A DNA stretch of 64,000 nt from Proteles cristata cristata (taxonomy: Eukaryota; Chordata; Mammalia; Carnivora; Hyaenidae): contig JAESUZ010004805.1 in the NCBI GenBank assembly GCA_017311185.1, forward strand, positions 238,586 to 302,585, read 5' to 3'. Below the pieces are notes generated by a model, which was not told the DNA's origin, did no database searches, and saw nothing but the letters and a program-made list of their open reading frames with translations. Shown in pieces: positions 47,601 through 58,189 of the stretch; position 1 is the stretch's first letter; every line of letters starts with the position of its first letter. The translations under genes and the position numbers were made by a program.

Positions 47601-47820
47601 TGGGCACCAGGGTGACTCAGCCAATTAAGTGTCTGATTTCAGCTCAGGTAATAATCTCACCATTCCTGGGTTTAAGCCCCATGTTAGGCTCTGTGCTGAC
47701 AGCTCAGAGCTTGGAGCCTGCTTCAGATTCTGTGCCTCTCTCTCTCTCTCTGCCCCTCCCATGCTCATGCTCTGTCTGTCTGTCTCTTTCTCTCTCTCTC
47801 TCTAAAAAATAAACATTAAA
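47601..47820 (+). mobile_element. Feline tRNA-Lys SINE, sense, adjacent to an inverted L1
   Basis: Starts tgggcaccagggtgactcag, ends CTAAAAAATAAACATTAAA, and its A-rich end touches the antisense half of the L1 rearrangement. Confidence 0.92.
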
Positions 47821-49385
47821 TTGTTGTCTGATTGCTGATGCTAGGAATTGCAGCACTATGCTAAACAACAGTGGTGAGAGTGGACATCCTTGTCATGTTC
47901 CTGATTTCAGGGGGGGGAAAGTTCACAGTTTTTCCCCGTTGAGGATGATGTTAGCTGAGGGTTTCTCATAGATGGCTTTTATGACGTTTTAAGTAAGTTC
48001 CTTCTATCCCGACTTTCTCGAGGGTCTTTATTAAGAAGAAATGCTCTATTTTGTCAAATGCTTTTTCTGCATCTATCGACAGGATTGTATGGTTTTTATC
48101 TTTTCTTTTGTTAATGTGATGTACCACATTGATTGATTTGTGAATAGTGAACCAGCCCTCTAACCCAGGAATGAATCCCACTTGATCATAGTGGATAATT
48201 CTTTTTATGAGCTGTTGCATTAGATTTGCAAGTATCTTGTTGAGGATTTTTGCATCTGTATTCATCAAGGATATTGACCTGTAGTTCTCTTTTTTTTTGC
48301 TGGATCTCTGTCTGGCTTGTGAATCAAAGTGATGCTGGCTTCGTAAAATGAGTCTGGAAGTTTTCCTTCGATTGCTATTTTTTGGAATAGCTTGAGAAGA
48401 ATGGGTATTAATTCTGTTTTAAATATCTGGTAGAATTACCCAGGGAAGCCATCTGGCCCAGGGCTCTTATCTGTTGGGAGATTTTGATAACTGATTAAAT
48501 TTCTTCACTAGTAATAGATCTGTTCAGATATGAACAGACACCTCTCCAAAGAGGACATCCAGATGGCCGACAGACACATGAAACGATGCTCAGCATCACT
48601 CATCATCAGGGAAATACAAATCAAAACTACACTGAGATAACACCTCATGCTGGTCAGAGTGGCTAAAATGAACAAACAGGAGACTATAGATGCTGGTGAC
48701 AATGTGGATATGCGGGCACCCTCCTACACTGTTGGTAGGAATGTAAACTGGTACAGCCCCTCTGGAAAACAGTATGGAGGTTCCTCAGAAAATTAACAAT
48801 AGAACTCCCCAGCTATTGATCCAGCAATAGCACTGCTAGAAATTTACCCAAGGGATACAAGAGTGCTGATGCATAGGAGCACATGAACCCCAGTGTTCAT
48901 AGCAGCACTCTCAACAATAACCAAATCATGGAAGGAGCCTAAGTGTCCATCAACAGATGAATGGATCAAGAAGATGTGCTTTATCTATACAATGGAATAC
49001 TACACGGCAATGAGAAAGAATGAAATCTGGCCATTTGTAACAACATGGATGGAACTTAAGGGTGTTATGCTGAGCGAAATAAGTCAGGCAGAGAAGGACA
49101 GATACCATATGTTTGGACGTATAGGTGGATTAGGGGGAACTTAACGGAGGACCATGGGGGAGAAGAAGGGGGAAAATAGTTGGGGAGAGGGAGAGAGGCA
49201 AACCATGAGGGACTCTTGAATGCTGAGAACAAACTGAGGGCTGATAGGGGTGGGGAAGAAGGGAAGGGGAGTGATGGGCATAGAGGAGGGCACTTGTGGG
49301 GATGAGCACTGGGTGTTATATGGAAACCCACTTGACAATAAACTATTTTTAAAAAACATTAAAAATTTTTTAATAAAAAATAAAA
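47821..49385 (+). mobile_element. L1 with internal 5' inversion (twin-priming structure)
   Basis: Two L1 segments in opposite orientation meet near 48527. The left segment (47821-48527) is the reverse complement of the ORF2 reverse transcriptase region and corresponds to about 18268-18958 of the L1 at 17120. The right segment (48526-49385) is sense and corresponds to about 20130-20940: ORF2 C-terminus, 3'UTR and A tail. Roughly 1.2 kb of L1 between them is missing. This is the signature of twin priming during one insertion. Coding pieces (47966-48268 minus; 48893-49144 plus) are isolated and non-functional. Confidence 0.88.
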
Positions 49386-49599
49386 GGGCATCCCATGATA
49401 TATACCCCCACCTCCAAGTGGAGTCTATTTTCTAAAAAAAAAAAAAAGATTTCCACAATCTCTTTTATAATCTCACATACTATTTGCTGAGCCCTAAGGA
49501 TTGGATATATAAACATTTTAGTTGTACGTGGGATACCAAACACTAAAGATGCTGGCTGTCAGCAAGTATCAAAGGCTAATTCCTTCTTGTGGGGGACCT

Positions 49600-49850
49600 T
49601 GCCTGACACAAAGGTTAAGAGCATGAATTCTAGTTGGACTATCTCAAACCAAGTGAAAGTAAATCTCTCATTTACTTTGTGACTATGGGAAAAACACTTA
49701 ATCTCCCTGGACAGCAGTTTCAGCATCTGATACACAAATAACTGGAGGATAATAGTACTCAACAGAAAATGTTGCTGTGGAGATGCAATGAAGTAATGGA
49801 CACACACAGAATGTAAGAAGTGCTATATGAATAGAAACTATCATTACTAC
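49600..49850 (+). repeat. MIR SINE
   Basis: caaaggttaagagcatgaat, tttgtgactatgggaaaaac, cttaatctccctggacagca, then agtaatggacac-type terminal region: sense MIR. Confidence 0.65.
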
Positions 49851-50351
49851 TTTGAGAAATGAGCTCAGAGCTCCTTGAGTGATGATGGTACACTGATGAC
49901 AGGCAGTAGATGGAGCCTGGAATCTGGTTAGAGGAGTCTGCCCAGAAGCATTAAGAGCATTAATAAGGGAACACATCTACTTTACCATGACCATGGAAAG
50001 GACTCAGTCAAAGGGGCTCACATCTAATTCTGGCTTTCTACTGACTCACTGAGTGACTTGGTCATGTCAGCCATCTTTCTGGGTTTCATTTAAGTTGAGA
50101 CTCATTTCGCCTCAACCTGGGACTGTGAGAAGCCAGTGAGCTTACATAAATGACCTTGCTTGTAAAAGTAGGAAGAGCTTGATCAATGTGAACCATTGCT
50201 AGGAAGATGTCATTCAAAGGCAAAGAGGTTGAATGATACAAGCTCCCTTCCTAGGCTTTCTGAAAACAGTGATGCCATATGGTGTGGATCATTCACCATT
50301 GCTTCTCATAAGACAATGAGAAGAAATGGAGATCTGATGCAGTCTTACTAC

Positions 50352-50364
50352 CACTCTTCCTTTT
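50352..50364 (+). repeat. Target-site duplication of L1 (left)
   Basis: cactcttcctttt, repeated exactly at 50865-50877. Confidence 0.92.
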
Positions 50365-50864
50365 TTTTAATTTATTTTTATTTTTTTTTCTTTGTAGAGA
50401 TTTTATTATTATTATTTTTTTACAAATAGTTTATTGTCAAGTTGGTTTCCATATAACACCCAGTGCTCAGGCCCAGAAGTGCCTTCCTCCATGCCCATCT
50501 CCTCCTTCCCCACCCCCACATCCATCAGTCCACATTTTGTTTCTCAGTATTCAAGTCTCTCATGGTTTGCCTCTCTCCCTTTCCCCCACCATTTCCCCCT
50601 TCTTCTCTCCCATGGTCCTAAGTTAAGTTCCTCCTAATCCTCCTATACGTGCACACATATGATATTTGTCCTTCTCTGCCTGACTTATTTCGCTCAGCAT
50701 AATACCCTCAAGGTCCATCCATGTTGCTACACATGGCCAGATTTCATTGTTTCTCATTGCCATGTAGTATTCCCATGGTATAGATAAACCACATCTTCTT
50801 GATCCATTCATCTGTTGATGGACACTTAGGCTCTTTCCATGTTTTAGCTATTGTTGAGAGCTAG
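50365..50864 (-). mobile_element. L1 3' end, strongly 5'-truncated, antisense
   Basis: T-rich tail, then the reversed L1 3'UTR and the very end of ORF2, about 500 bp in all. Flanked by an exact 13-bp duplication. Fragment only. Confidence 0.95.
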
Positions 50865-50877
50865 CACTCTTCCTTTT
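50865..50877 (+). repeat. Target-site duplication of L1 (right)
   Basis: Second copy of cactcttcctttt. Confidence 0.92.
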
Positions 50878-51565
50878 AATAAGAAGCACTTTTTTTCTGG
50901 CTGTTGTCTTCTTAGGATGGAATGAACAAGAGGAGGTACAGTATTGACTTTTGGATAGCACTCCCAGTGAAAGCTGGAACTCTCTGCTCCAGTCCATTTC
51001 TCTTCACCTTCCTGTGCTATTGGAAAGCCCAACTGTCATCTCTGCAGGCGTCAAGTATCTGCCTGTTTGTCTGGGTTTCCTCTCCTGTAGCTCACCTGTG
51101 CCAGCAGCCCCAGGGAGGATAGAGTCTGACTTTTGAAATCATTGCTTTTGGTAATCAGAGAAGACACAGTCTGAGGACTCTTTCTCTACAGGATTTTGTT
51201 TCAATTTTTTTTTTTATCTCAACTTGGGTTCTTATTTGTAAAAACCTGCTAGCTCATTGGCACCCAGTCTTACCCTGAAAAAATTAATCAAGATTTCTTC
51301 AGTCCACCATTTTCAACCATTAACTGTCTTTCTTCTAAACTTTAATTAACCTGTGAACTATGAACACTGATATAAATGGTTTTGTGTGGCAATTTATTTG
51401 CATAGTGGCTTTTGTCATATCTGTTAAGAGCTAGTGTTTGTTGAACTTCTGCTCCAAGCTTTCTTTGAAATAGAATGTACAACTTTGTGGAAAATGCAGT
51501 CTCAATCTTCTGAAGCTCTTATCTCTAGAGAGATTCGATATGGATACAAGAAAATTGAATTTAAA

Positions 51566-51780
51566 GAATTTATTTTTTTTAATTTATTTCTGAGAGAGAG
51601 AGAAAGAGAGACAGTGTGAGCAGGGGAGGGTCAGAGAGAGAGGGAGACACAGAATCTGAAACGGGCTCCAGGCTCTGAGCTGTCAGCACAGAGCCCGACG
51701 TGGGGCTCGAACCCACGAACCGTGAGATCATGACCTGAGCCGAAGTCGGACACTTAATCGACTGAGCCACCCAGGTGACC
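51566..51780 (-). mobile_element. Feline tRNA-Lys SINE, antisense, well preserved
   Basis: The exact 19-bp duplication caagaaaattgaatttaaa lies at 51547-51565 and 51781-51799. The head reads gagccacccaggtgacc and the middle keeps ggggctcgaacccacgaacc, an intact B box in reverse. Confidence 0.96.
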
Positions 51781-52875
51781 CAAGAAAATTGAATTTAAAA
51801 TACAGTTCAATATGTGGTGAATTCCAAAGGGATGGTACAAGTGGCAACTTCTATAGGCATGTGAAAAATTGGAAACCCATGAGTCAGATCCTGCCCACAG
51901 ACTTTTCTTTTTAAAAAACAAGAGTTCTCACATCATCTCTCTTTATCCTGAAAAATCAATAGATTTGGCAAACTGGACTAGCACCAGAGCATTTCACTAG
52001 CAGAATAGTTGCCATCTTTCAGGCAGGGTAGGACTTGCCAGGTCTCACAGCCCCCGCCATCCCACAGTGGCCTCATCTGTACCTGGACAACTTCCCTCTT
52101 TTACCTTACCTACTTGACTCCTATGGAGATTCTGAGTTCAAGAATATAATATCATGGCCCAGAAGACTGAGAACTCCTTATGGGCTGGATAAGATCTCAT
52201 GAACATATTTCTCATGGATACTGAAGTCTAGGTATGATTTTGGTAGGGAGGAGAGGCTTTTTCAAGCAAGGTATGATCAGATGCATAAAAGGGTAGTATA
52301 TACATCTAGGAGACAGCAACAAATGACTGGGCTGAGCTGAGGGTCCTGCACTGAGAAGTGGTAGAGGTAAAGAGTAGAAATGCAGACTGTGAAAAGAATT
52401 CAGATATCAGACTGAATTGATTGTGCTAACAACAAAGATCTCCTAAAGGTTTTCAAGCTCAAGGATACCTTAAGAGAAATGCTGTTTTAGGAAGATGCAT
52501 GGATAACACATATGAAGAGTTAGAAGGAAAAGAGGTGAGAGGTAGATATCACTTCAGAGGTTAATACAGGAATCCAGATTTGAGAGCTAGAGGTCTGAGT
52601 CTAGCTGAAAGCATCACCAATGAAGGTGGGGAGCCACTGTGAGGGAAGGACTGCCAGGGTCTATAACCGATGAACATGTGACATGTCAATTGAGGGAAAG
52701 GGAAAATTCACATTAGAATGCATTGACCAGGCCTGTGGGAGGAAGAGATGTGCTAGAGGCAGGACTTTCAGGAAGACTATATCATCCTTTCCCCAGGAGT
52801 GCAAAGAATCTGCTGGAGGGGGCTTCCTCCCCAGTCCCTTCAAGAAAGATTCTCATCCAGGCCTTTCTCTCTCAG

Positions 52876-53067
52876 GAAAAAGATGTGACTCCAGACAAAA
52901 ATCTACTGGCCAAAGTGCAAGATGCTTCCCTGTGGCTGGAGACCTTGTCAAACACCAAACCAGCCAAGACTTCCTTCTCCACCACCTCCTCCATTGCTGA
53001 CTTCTTCCTCGCCCTAACTATCTGCAACTCTGTCATGGTCTCCACAACCACTGAGCCCAGGCAGAGG
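52876..53067 (+). CDS. ATP10B: ATP10B exon e8: N domain
   Basis: 192 nt, phase 0 at both ends. Acceptor tttctctctcag at 52874-52875; donor CAGAGG|gtaagg at 53068. It encodes [16 protein letters not shown] and [16 protein letters not shown]. The D-F-F-x-x-L-x-x-C-N motif is typical of P4-ATPase N domains. Because both borders are phase 0, skipping this exon would keep the frame but remove part of the nucleotide-binding fold. Confidence 0.95.
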
Positions 53068-53319
53068 GTAAGGACCATCAATAGTGGGTGGTGGGGTGGA
53101 TAGGAGGTGGGACAAGGGGTGAAGAAGCTCTGAACAGGGAGACAGGACACTTTGGCCCGAGTCACAGCATCACCAATTTCACTACTGTGGGATTTTGAAC
53201 AGATTTTTTATTTTTCTGGGCCTCAGTTTCTTCATTTTTTAAAAAGAAATGGAAGAAGTTATAGATAAGCTTTCTATGTAGCTTTTAAGCTATATGTATC
53301 TATCTGTCTGTAGGGTAGA

Positions 53320-53560
53320 TATTAAGAGTTAATATTTGCTGAGCACTTGCTATGTGCCAGGCTCCATGCCAAACACATCACCTGCATTATCATTTAACCC
53401 TCACAACCCCAAAATGCTATGAGCTATGTCCTTGCATTTCACAAGTAGCTCAGAGAGCTTGGGCAACTTCACAAAGAATGTATGGTTAATACACAGCAGA
53501 ACCCTCTGTACAGCTCCATAATAATACCACATTATACTGGTCTCTGCTTTTATGTGAGGG
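53320..53560 (-). repeat. MIR SINE, antisense
   Basis: tgctgagcacttgctatgtg, ccaggctccatgccaaacac, atttaaccctcacaacccca, then cacaagtagctcagagagct and the terminal acattatactggtctctgct. Confidence 0.8.
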
Positions 53561-53731
53561 CAAAAAATAATAACAATTAACACCATGGGTGAAGTTCTGC
53601 CAATTTTGAGATAATGCAGCTGGATTGCCATTTATAGAAGTTTATACTCTGAATTGTTTTTCAGCACTAAAGATAGATTGATCTTCAATTATCTACAAAC
53701 TCTCACCCAAGCTCCCTTATGAGTGACTGAT

Positions 53732-53750
53732 AAGAATAATTGAGTGTTCT
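53732..53750 (+). repeat. Target-site duplication of young SINE (left)
   Basis: aagaataattgagtgttct, repeated exactly at 53969-53987. Confidence 0.96.
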
Positions 53751-53968
53751 GGGGCGCCTTGGTGGCTTAGTCGGTTAAGCGTCCGACTTTCGCTTAGGTC
53801 ATGATCTCGCGGTTCGTGGGTTCGAGCCCCACGTCGGGCTCTGTGCTGACTGCCAGCTCAGAGCCTGGAGCCTGTTTCAGTCTGTGACTCCCTCTCTCTC
53901 TGACCCTCCCCTGCTCACGCTGTCTCTCTCTCTCCTAGAAATAAATAAAAAATATTAAAAAAAAAAAA
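53751..53968 (+). mobile_element. Feline tRNA-Lys SINE, young subfamily, sense
   Basis: Nearly identical to the SINE at 10621, apart from small changes (gcttaggtc for gcttgggtc, ccacgtcggg for ccgcgtcggg, a shorter CT tract). Intact A and B boxes, pure A tail, and an exact 19-bp duplication. A recent insertion. Confidence 0.97.
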
Positions 53969-53987
53969 AAGAATAATTGAGTGTTCT
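53969..53987 (+). repeat. Target-site duplication of young SINE (right)
   Basis: Exact second copy of the 19-mer at 53732-53750. Confidence 0.96.
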
Positions 53988-54254
53988 AACTTATGGCTCT
54001 GAAATCAAGAAAGAGAGGGTTAACCCAGGTACCAATCCAGAGCCTCCCAGATTACACCTAGATCCCACTCCAGCCACCCAAAAGTCACCAAGTTATCAAA
54101 AGTTTTTAGGGAGATTTGGGATGCAGAAAATGTTTTCTGAAAAATTAACTCTGTTTTCAAGAAAGCAAGAAGTATGTATTGGGAAGGACAGCATCCACCT
54201 CCCAATTTTCAAGTTAATGAGGAGATGTTAGCTGGCAGGTAGCTCAGGAGTCCA

Positions 54255-54440
54255 CATCTAGAGCCAGGAACACACAGATTTTAGTCCACCTCTACTACCT
54301 ACACACTAGGTGGTCACATATTATTTAACCTCTCTGTGCCTCGGTTTCTTCATACAGAAGTTGGGATAATATGGCATCTGCTAGAATTGCTGGGGATAAG
54401 ATGAGATAAGATGCTGCATGCAAGGATAAAGACGATAAGG
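54255..54440 (+). repeat. MIR SINE
   Basis: tctagagccaggaacacaca, ttaacctctctgtgcctcgg, tttcttcatacagaagttgg, gataatatggcatctgctag: sense MIR. Confidence 0.75.
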
Positions 54441-54768
54441 CCATGGGAAGGGCCCTGGGAATGTAGACTCTTACTATGGGTGTGGCTTTTGTCTCCTTTT
54501 CTTTCCTTTGTCCATGACCAAAGCAGGATGGTAAAACTGAGCATTACCAATCCCTAGAATGTCAAGGCTGGAAAGAAATATCTGGCCTAATCTTCTCATG
54601 CTTTAGGTAGGTAAACTGAGGCTATCAGAGGAGAGACTTGTCCATAATCACTAAAGCCCCAAATAATCGATTTATTGAAAAATGACCTTCATATTCTGCC
54701 AAAGAACAGCTTGATATTTTTTTCCAACACTAAGAGTTAATGTTCCACTTCCGTCCTTTGACCACAAG

Positions 54769-55369
54769 GTCACCATGCCAACCCCCACCAAGGCTCTGGG
54801 GACATCCCTGGAGAAGATTCAGCAGCTGTTCCACAGATTGAAGCTTTCGAACTTGAGCCAGTCATTTTCATCCACTGCGCCTTCTGACACCAACCTGGTA
54901 GAGAATTTGGGGGCCAACGTGCCTACTCCAGACTCAGAAGAGAGAAGTGATGCATCTGTGTGCAGTGGAGGCTACTCCACCGATGGTGACTATAGGAGCA
55001 GCACATGGGACCAGGATGACATCCAGGGGTCTGGGTTAGATGCTTCCTTGGAGGAGGTGCTGGAGGCCCCAGGTCTAGATCTGGCCAGCCCCGAGCTCTG
55101 TTATGAGGCTGAGAGCCCTGATGAGGCAGCCCTGGTACATGCTGCCCATGCCTACAGCTTCACTCTGGTGTCCAGGACACCCAAGCAGGTGACTGTGCGC
55201 TTGCCCCAGGGCACCTGCCTCACCTTCGACGTCCTCTGCACCCTGGGCTTTGACTCCGTCAGGAAGAGAATGTCTGTGGTTGTGAGGCACCCACTGACGG
55301 GCGAGATCATCATCTACACCAAAGGCGCAGATTCAGTTATCATGGACCTGCTGGAAGACCCGGCCTGCG
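54769..55369 (+). CDS. ATP10B: ATP10B exon e9: main nucleotide-binding domain exon
   Basis: 601 nt, the largest exon here. Starts phase 0 (V-T), donor TGCG|gtgagt at 55370, phase 1. The first half is a serine/aspartate-rich variable insert ([19 protein letters not shown]; then an acidic stretch), specific to ATP10B and probably flexible. From about 55099 the conserved core begins: [13 protein letters not shown] (ESPDEAALV at 55111-55137), then [12 protein letters not shown], and K-G-A-D-S-V at 55321 onward. KGAD is the adenine-pocket motif of the N domain. ESPDEAALV is a P4 signature. Confidence 0.97.
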
Positions 55370-55443
55370 GTGAGTCCCACCTCACCAGGGCTCCAGGAAG
55401 AGGGCTCCTTGGTTTAAGCAGCAGCATAGAAAAGTAATGAGGA

Positions 55444-55685
55444 TGGGGCGCCTGGGTGGCTTAGTTGGTTAAGCATCCGACTTTCGCTTAGGTCATGATC
55501 TCACGGTTCGTGGGTTCGAGCCCCACGTCGGACTCTGTGCTGGCTGCCAGCTCAGAGCCTGGAGCCTGTTTCAGTCTGTGACTCCCTCTCTCTCTGACCC
55601 TCCCCTGCTCATGCTGTCTCTCTCTCTGTCTCCTAGAAATAATAAACATTAAAAAAATATATATTTAAAAAAAAAAAAAAAGAAA
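55444..55685 (+). mobile_element. Feline tRNA-Lys SINE, young subfamily, sense, close to a splice donor
   Basis: Third copy of the young subfamily (gactttcgcttaggtcatga, ctgccagctcagagcctgga, gtttcagtctgtgactccct), with a long A tail. The 16-bp duplication at 55428-55443 and 55686-55701 has one mismatch. It begins 74 bp after the e9 donor. Confidence 0.95.
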
Positions 55686-57669
55686 AGAAAAATAATGAGG
55701 AGCTGGAGTTATAGTGTCAGTTAGTCCAGCAAGTCCCAACTGAAACAGAGGCCACAAGATGCTTTCCTCAAAGCAATTCTCTTAAAGCATGCTGCATTCT
55801 GCTTCTCCTCGCCCTGGATTATTACAGTGCTCATGAGCTTATTAACGATTTGAGGCAGTCTTATACTGGAGAAACTTCTTTATTTATCCCAGTTTCTGGT
55901 TTTCCAAACTCATTTAAACATGATTATCCATACACAATTTTTGTTTTTCTACCAGGACACTCATTAACATAACCTAGAACACACTGTGGTCCTCACTCTT
56001 AGTTTTGGAGAGAAGGCAGCTAAACCCAGAGAAGGAAGTGACTTAATAGATGTGGCACAGCTAACCAGTGGTAAATCCTAGCCTAGGTATGTTGAATCCC
56101 AGCTCACAGTTCTTTCCATGCTGCCAGAATTCTGCGCCAGGCTCAGTTCACTCTGGGAAGCCTCAGGTGTCCCCCTTTACCATCCTTTTCCCCAGCCTCC
56201 CCCAAATGGATTTTCATAAACTTGCTCCAAGCCAGAAAAATGTTCCAAAGTCCCTACATATCAATGTCCAATTTTGGAGCAGCATGAATTAGCGTGCAGC
56301 CGCTTCCCGATTGCTAACAAGAAGAAGACAGTTACGGGTCTGTGATTCTCCCAGGATAGTAGATTCCAGCCAAGCTTTCGAATTGCCCAGGCAGCCCTGT
56401 GCCTCCTGCATTATCAGCTATGGATCAAAGCCAAGAGGTTCATGGGGATTGATGAGTGTTTAGAATGGGAAGGGAGTTAATTAGGTTTCTTCATCCCCAG
56501 ACTCTGGCAGACAAGTGAATTCAGTGTTTCTGAATCAAGGGAACCATGGTCCTCTATCCCTGGGCAACAGCCATCCAAGCTGCCCTGGAGATGTTCTTTT
56601 TTTTTTTTTTTTAATTCTTCTTCTTCACCTGATTCAAAAATAAATTAGAGATGCTTCCAATAAAAGACACGTACACAATATTATTAAAACTCAGAATCAA
56701 AGCTTTGAAAAGCAGAGAAGAAAATAACCTGAGATGTAAAATATTTAGTGTTTGAAGATTCAATTTGACACTGAGGTTCCTAGTAGCCTGAGCAAAAAGT
56801 GAACACTCCAGGGCACACAGGTAGAAGGCAAAAGGGTTTCATCTTGGGGAGCTAATGTCTCTGAAAATAAAATATTGTAAATAGTGCTCAATAAGACAGT
56901 AGTGCTAATAAGCACAAAGATTGTGCTTAAGGCCCTAGGGAAAAAGTAATACCTGAAAAATGAGAAGATAATCTTTAAAAGGCTTTTTATATTGCATAAA
57001 GCAGCCTTGGAATAATAGCATGGGAAAAATAAGATTTGTTGGGTTTCCTTATAATTATTTTACTGTAAAGAATTGTATGTTTAATTTTGCATTATCTGGA
57101 GGGAGTAGATGAGGTACATAAAATCTGCTTACTACCTTGGGCCTCTAAAGATTACAATCCAGCCCTGGTTTAAAAAAAAAAAAAAGGTGGTGGGGATTCT
57201 GAAGCTTTCTCCCAGCTGAGTTTTACACAGCGTTGTACCTGATTAGTGATGTCTGTGACACCTTAGATAAAGGAGGTAGTGATGGCATCAATCCTGCCCC
57301 ATACCCGCCAACTGAGGCTGAAAAATTATTTTTACCTGATAGATAAAAGTACTGTAATTTTAGGAGAAAAACATAAATTTCTTCTGAAAGAAACAAGTAA
57401 GACTTCCTAAAGGAGACTTTGAGCAACACAATGAAATATTTTTATACTAGATTTATAGTAAATGCAAAAATTATTTTTTCTAAGGCCATATCTTATTATA
57501 GAAAGAAAGCCTAAATCACTGCACACACACCCCCCACCACCATGTGGTGAAGGACATAGCGATGAGATTCAAATCCGTGGCTGTCTTGGGACCTAACCTG
57601 ATATGAAGACAAAAATAGATGACAGACAGGATGATGGGTGGTATGTCTAAGACTTAGCAAACAGTTTAT

Positions 57670-57830
57670 CTAGGGCTAAACTGGCTACCTGAAAAATACC
57701 TGAGGTAATAAAGATTCAGACTTCTGGTCCATCCCTGATTCAGAAGGACTTCCACTGGACCTGGTAATCTTTAATATTTGTTTAAGTTCCCAGGTGATTC
57801 TAATGCAAACAGGTGTTTGGGAACAAAATC
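57670..57830. repeat. MER5A-like fragment
   Basis: cttctggtccatccctgatt, ctggtaatctttaatatttg, tttaagttcccaggtgattc, taatgcaaacaggtgtttgg: degraded MER5A. Confidence 0.6.
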
Positions 57831-58079
57831 TAACACAACCCACCTTCCCTAAATAGAATTTTTCTCAGCCAGGCTTTTTTGATGATCAGATACAGAAGGC
57901 AGGGAACTTAAGAACTCCTGGAGCCATCACCTTTTGGCACATCCTGACAGCCAAAAGAGATCTTCTATGTTTCTGGGGTGGGCTATAAGGGGATTCCTCC
58001 TCACTGTTCCAGAGTGTTAAGAACAAGGATCCCTAAGCATTTGTACATGACCTCATAGAGGACAATGACTATTTGACAG

Positions 58080-58189
58080 CAACTGATACTGATGTGGAAA
58101 AGAAGGTGAGGAAAATCCGAGCCAGGACCCAGAAGCATCTAGACTTGTATGCAAGAGATGGCCTTCGAACACTGTGCATCGCCAAAAAG
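58080..58189 (+). CDS. ATP10B: ATP10B exon e10: N domain, C-terminal part
   Basis: 110 nt. Acceptor tatttgacag at 58078-58079; CA completes a codon begun with G in e9 (GCA). It encodes [19 protein letters not shown], then [15 protein letters not shown]. The segment D-G-L-R-T-L-C-I-A is the conserved end of the N domain returning toward the P domain. Donor AAAAAG|gtaaaa at 58190, phase 0. Confidence 0.95.

Larger units (their letters stand above)
41066..52875 (+). other. Intron e7-e8, 11.8 kb
   Basis: Holds two antisense SINEs close together (41313 and 41865), an L2 piece (42930), MIRs (42220, 43390, 46240, 47205 and 49600), a MER5A-like piece (46010), two sense SINEs abutting an internally inverted L1 (47400-49390), an antisense L1 3' end (50365-50864) and an antisense SINE (51566). 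The stretches 43500-45600 and 51800-52870 show no gene or named repeat. An AT-rich block near 51230-51440 contains an octamer ATTTGCAT (51396-51403). Confidence 0.8.
53068..54768 (+). other. Intron e8-e9
   Basis: 1.7 kb. Contains an antisense MIR (53320-53560), a young sense SINE (53751-53968) and a sense MIR (54255-54440). Acceptor ctttgaccacaag at 54756-54768 has a modest pyrimidine tract. Confidence 0.8.
55370..58079 (+). other. Intron e9-e10
   Basis: 2.7 kb. A young SINE starts 74 bp after the donor (55444). A MER5A-like piece lies at 57670-57830. The block 56280-56560 is non-repetitive and conserved-looking by eye only. T-run at 56599-56612. No reading frame supported. Confidence 0.75.

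Noticed and set aside
47483..47812. 109-aa and similar frames (e.g. 13048, 22847, 30112, 37673, 51579) as small proteins
   Set aside because: All are translations of tRNA-Lys SINEs; the recurring peptide (S-L-E-P-x-S-D-S) is a SINE artefact.
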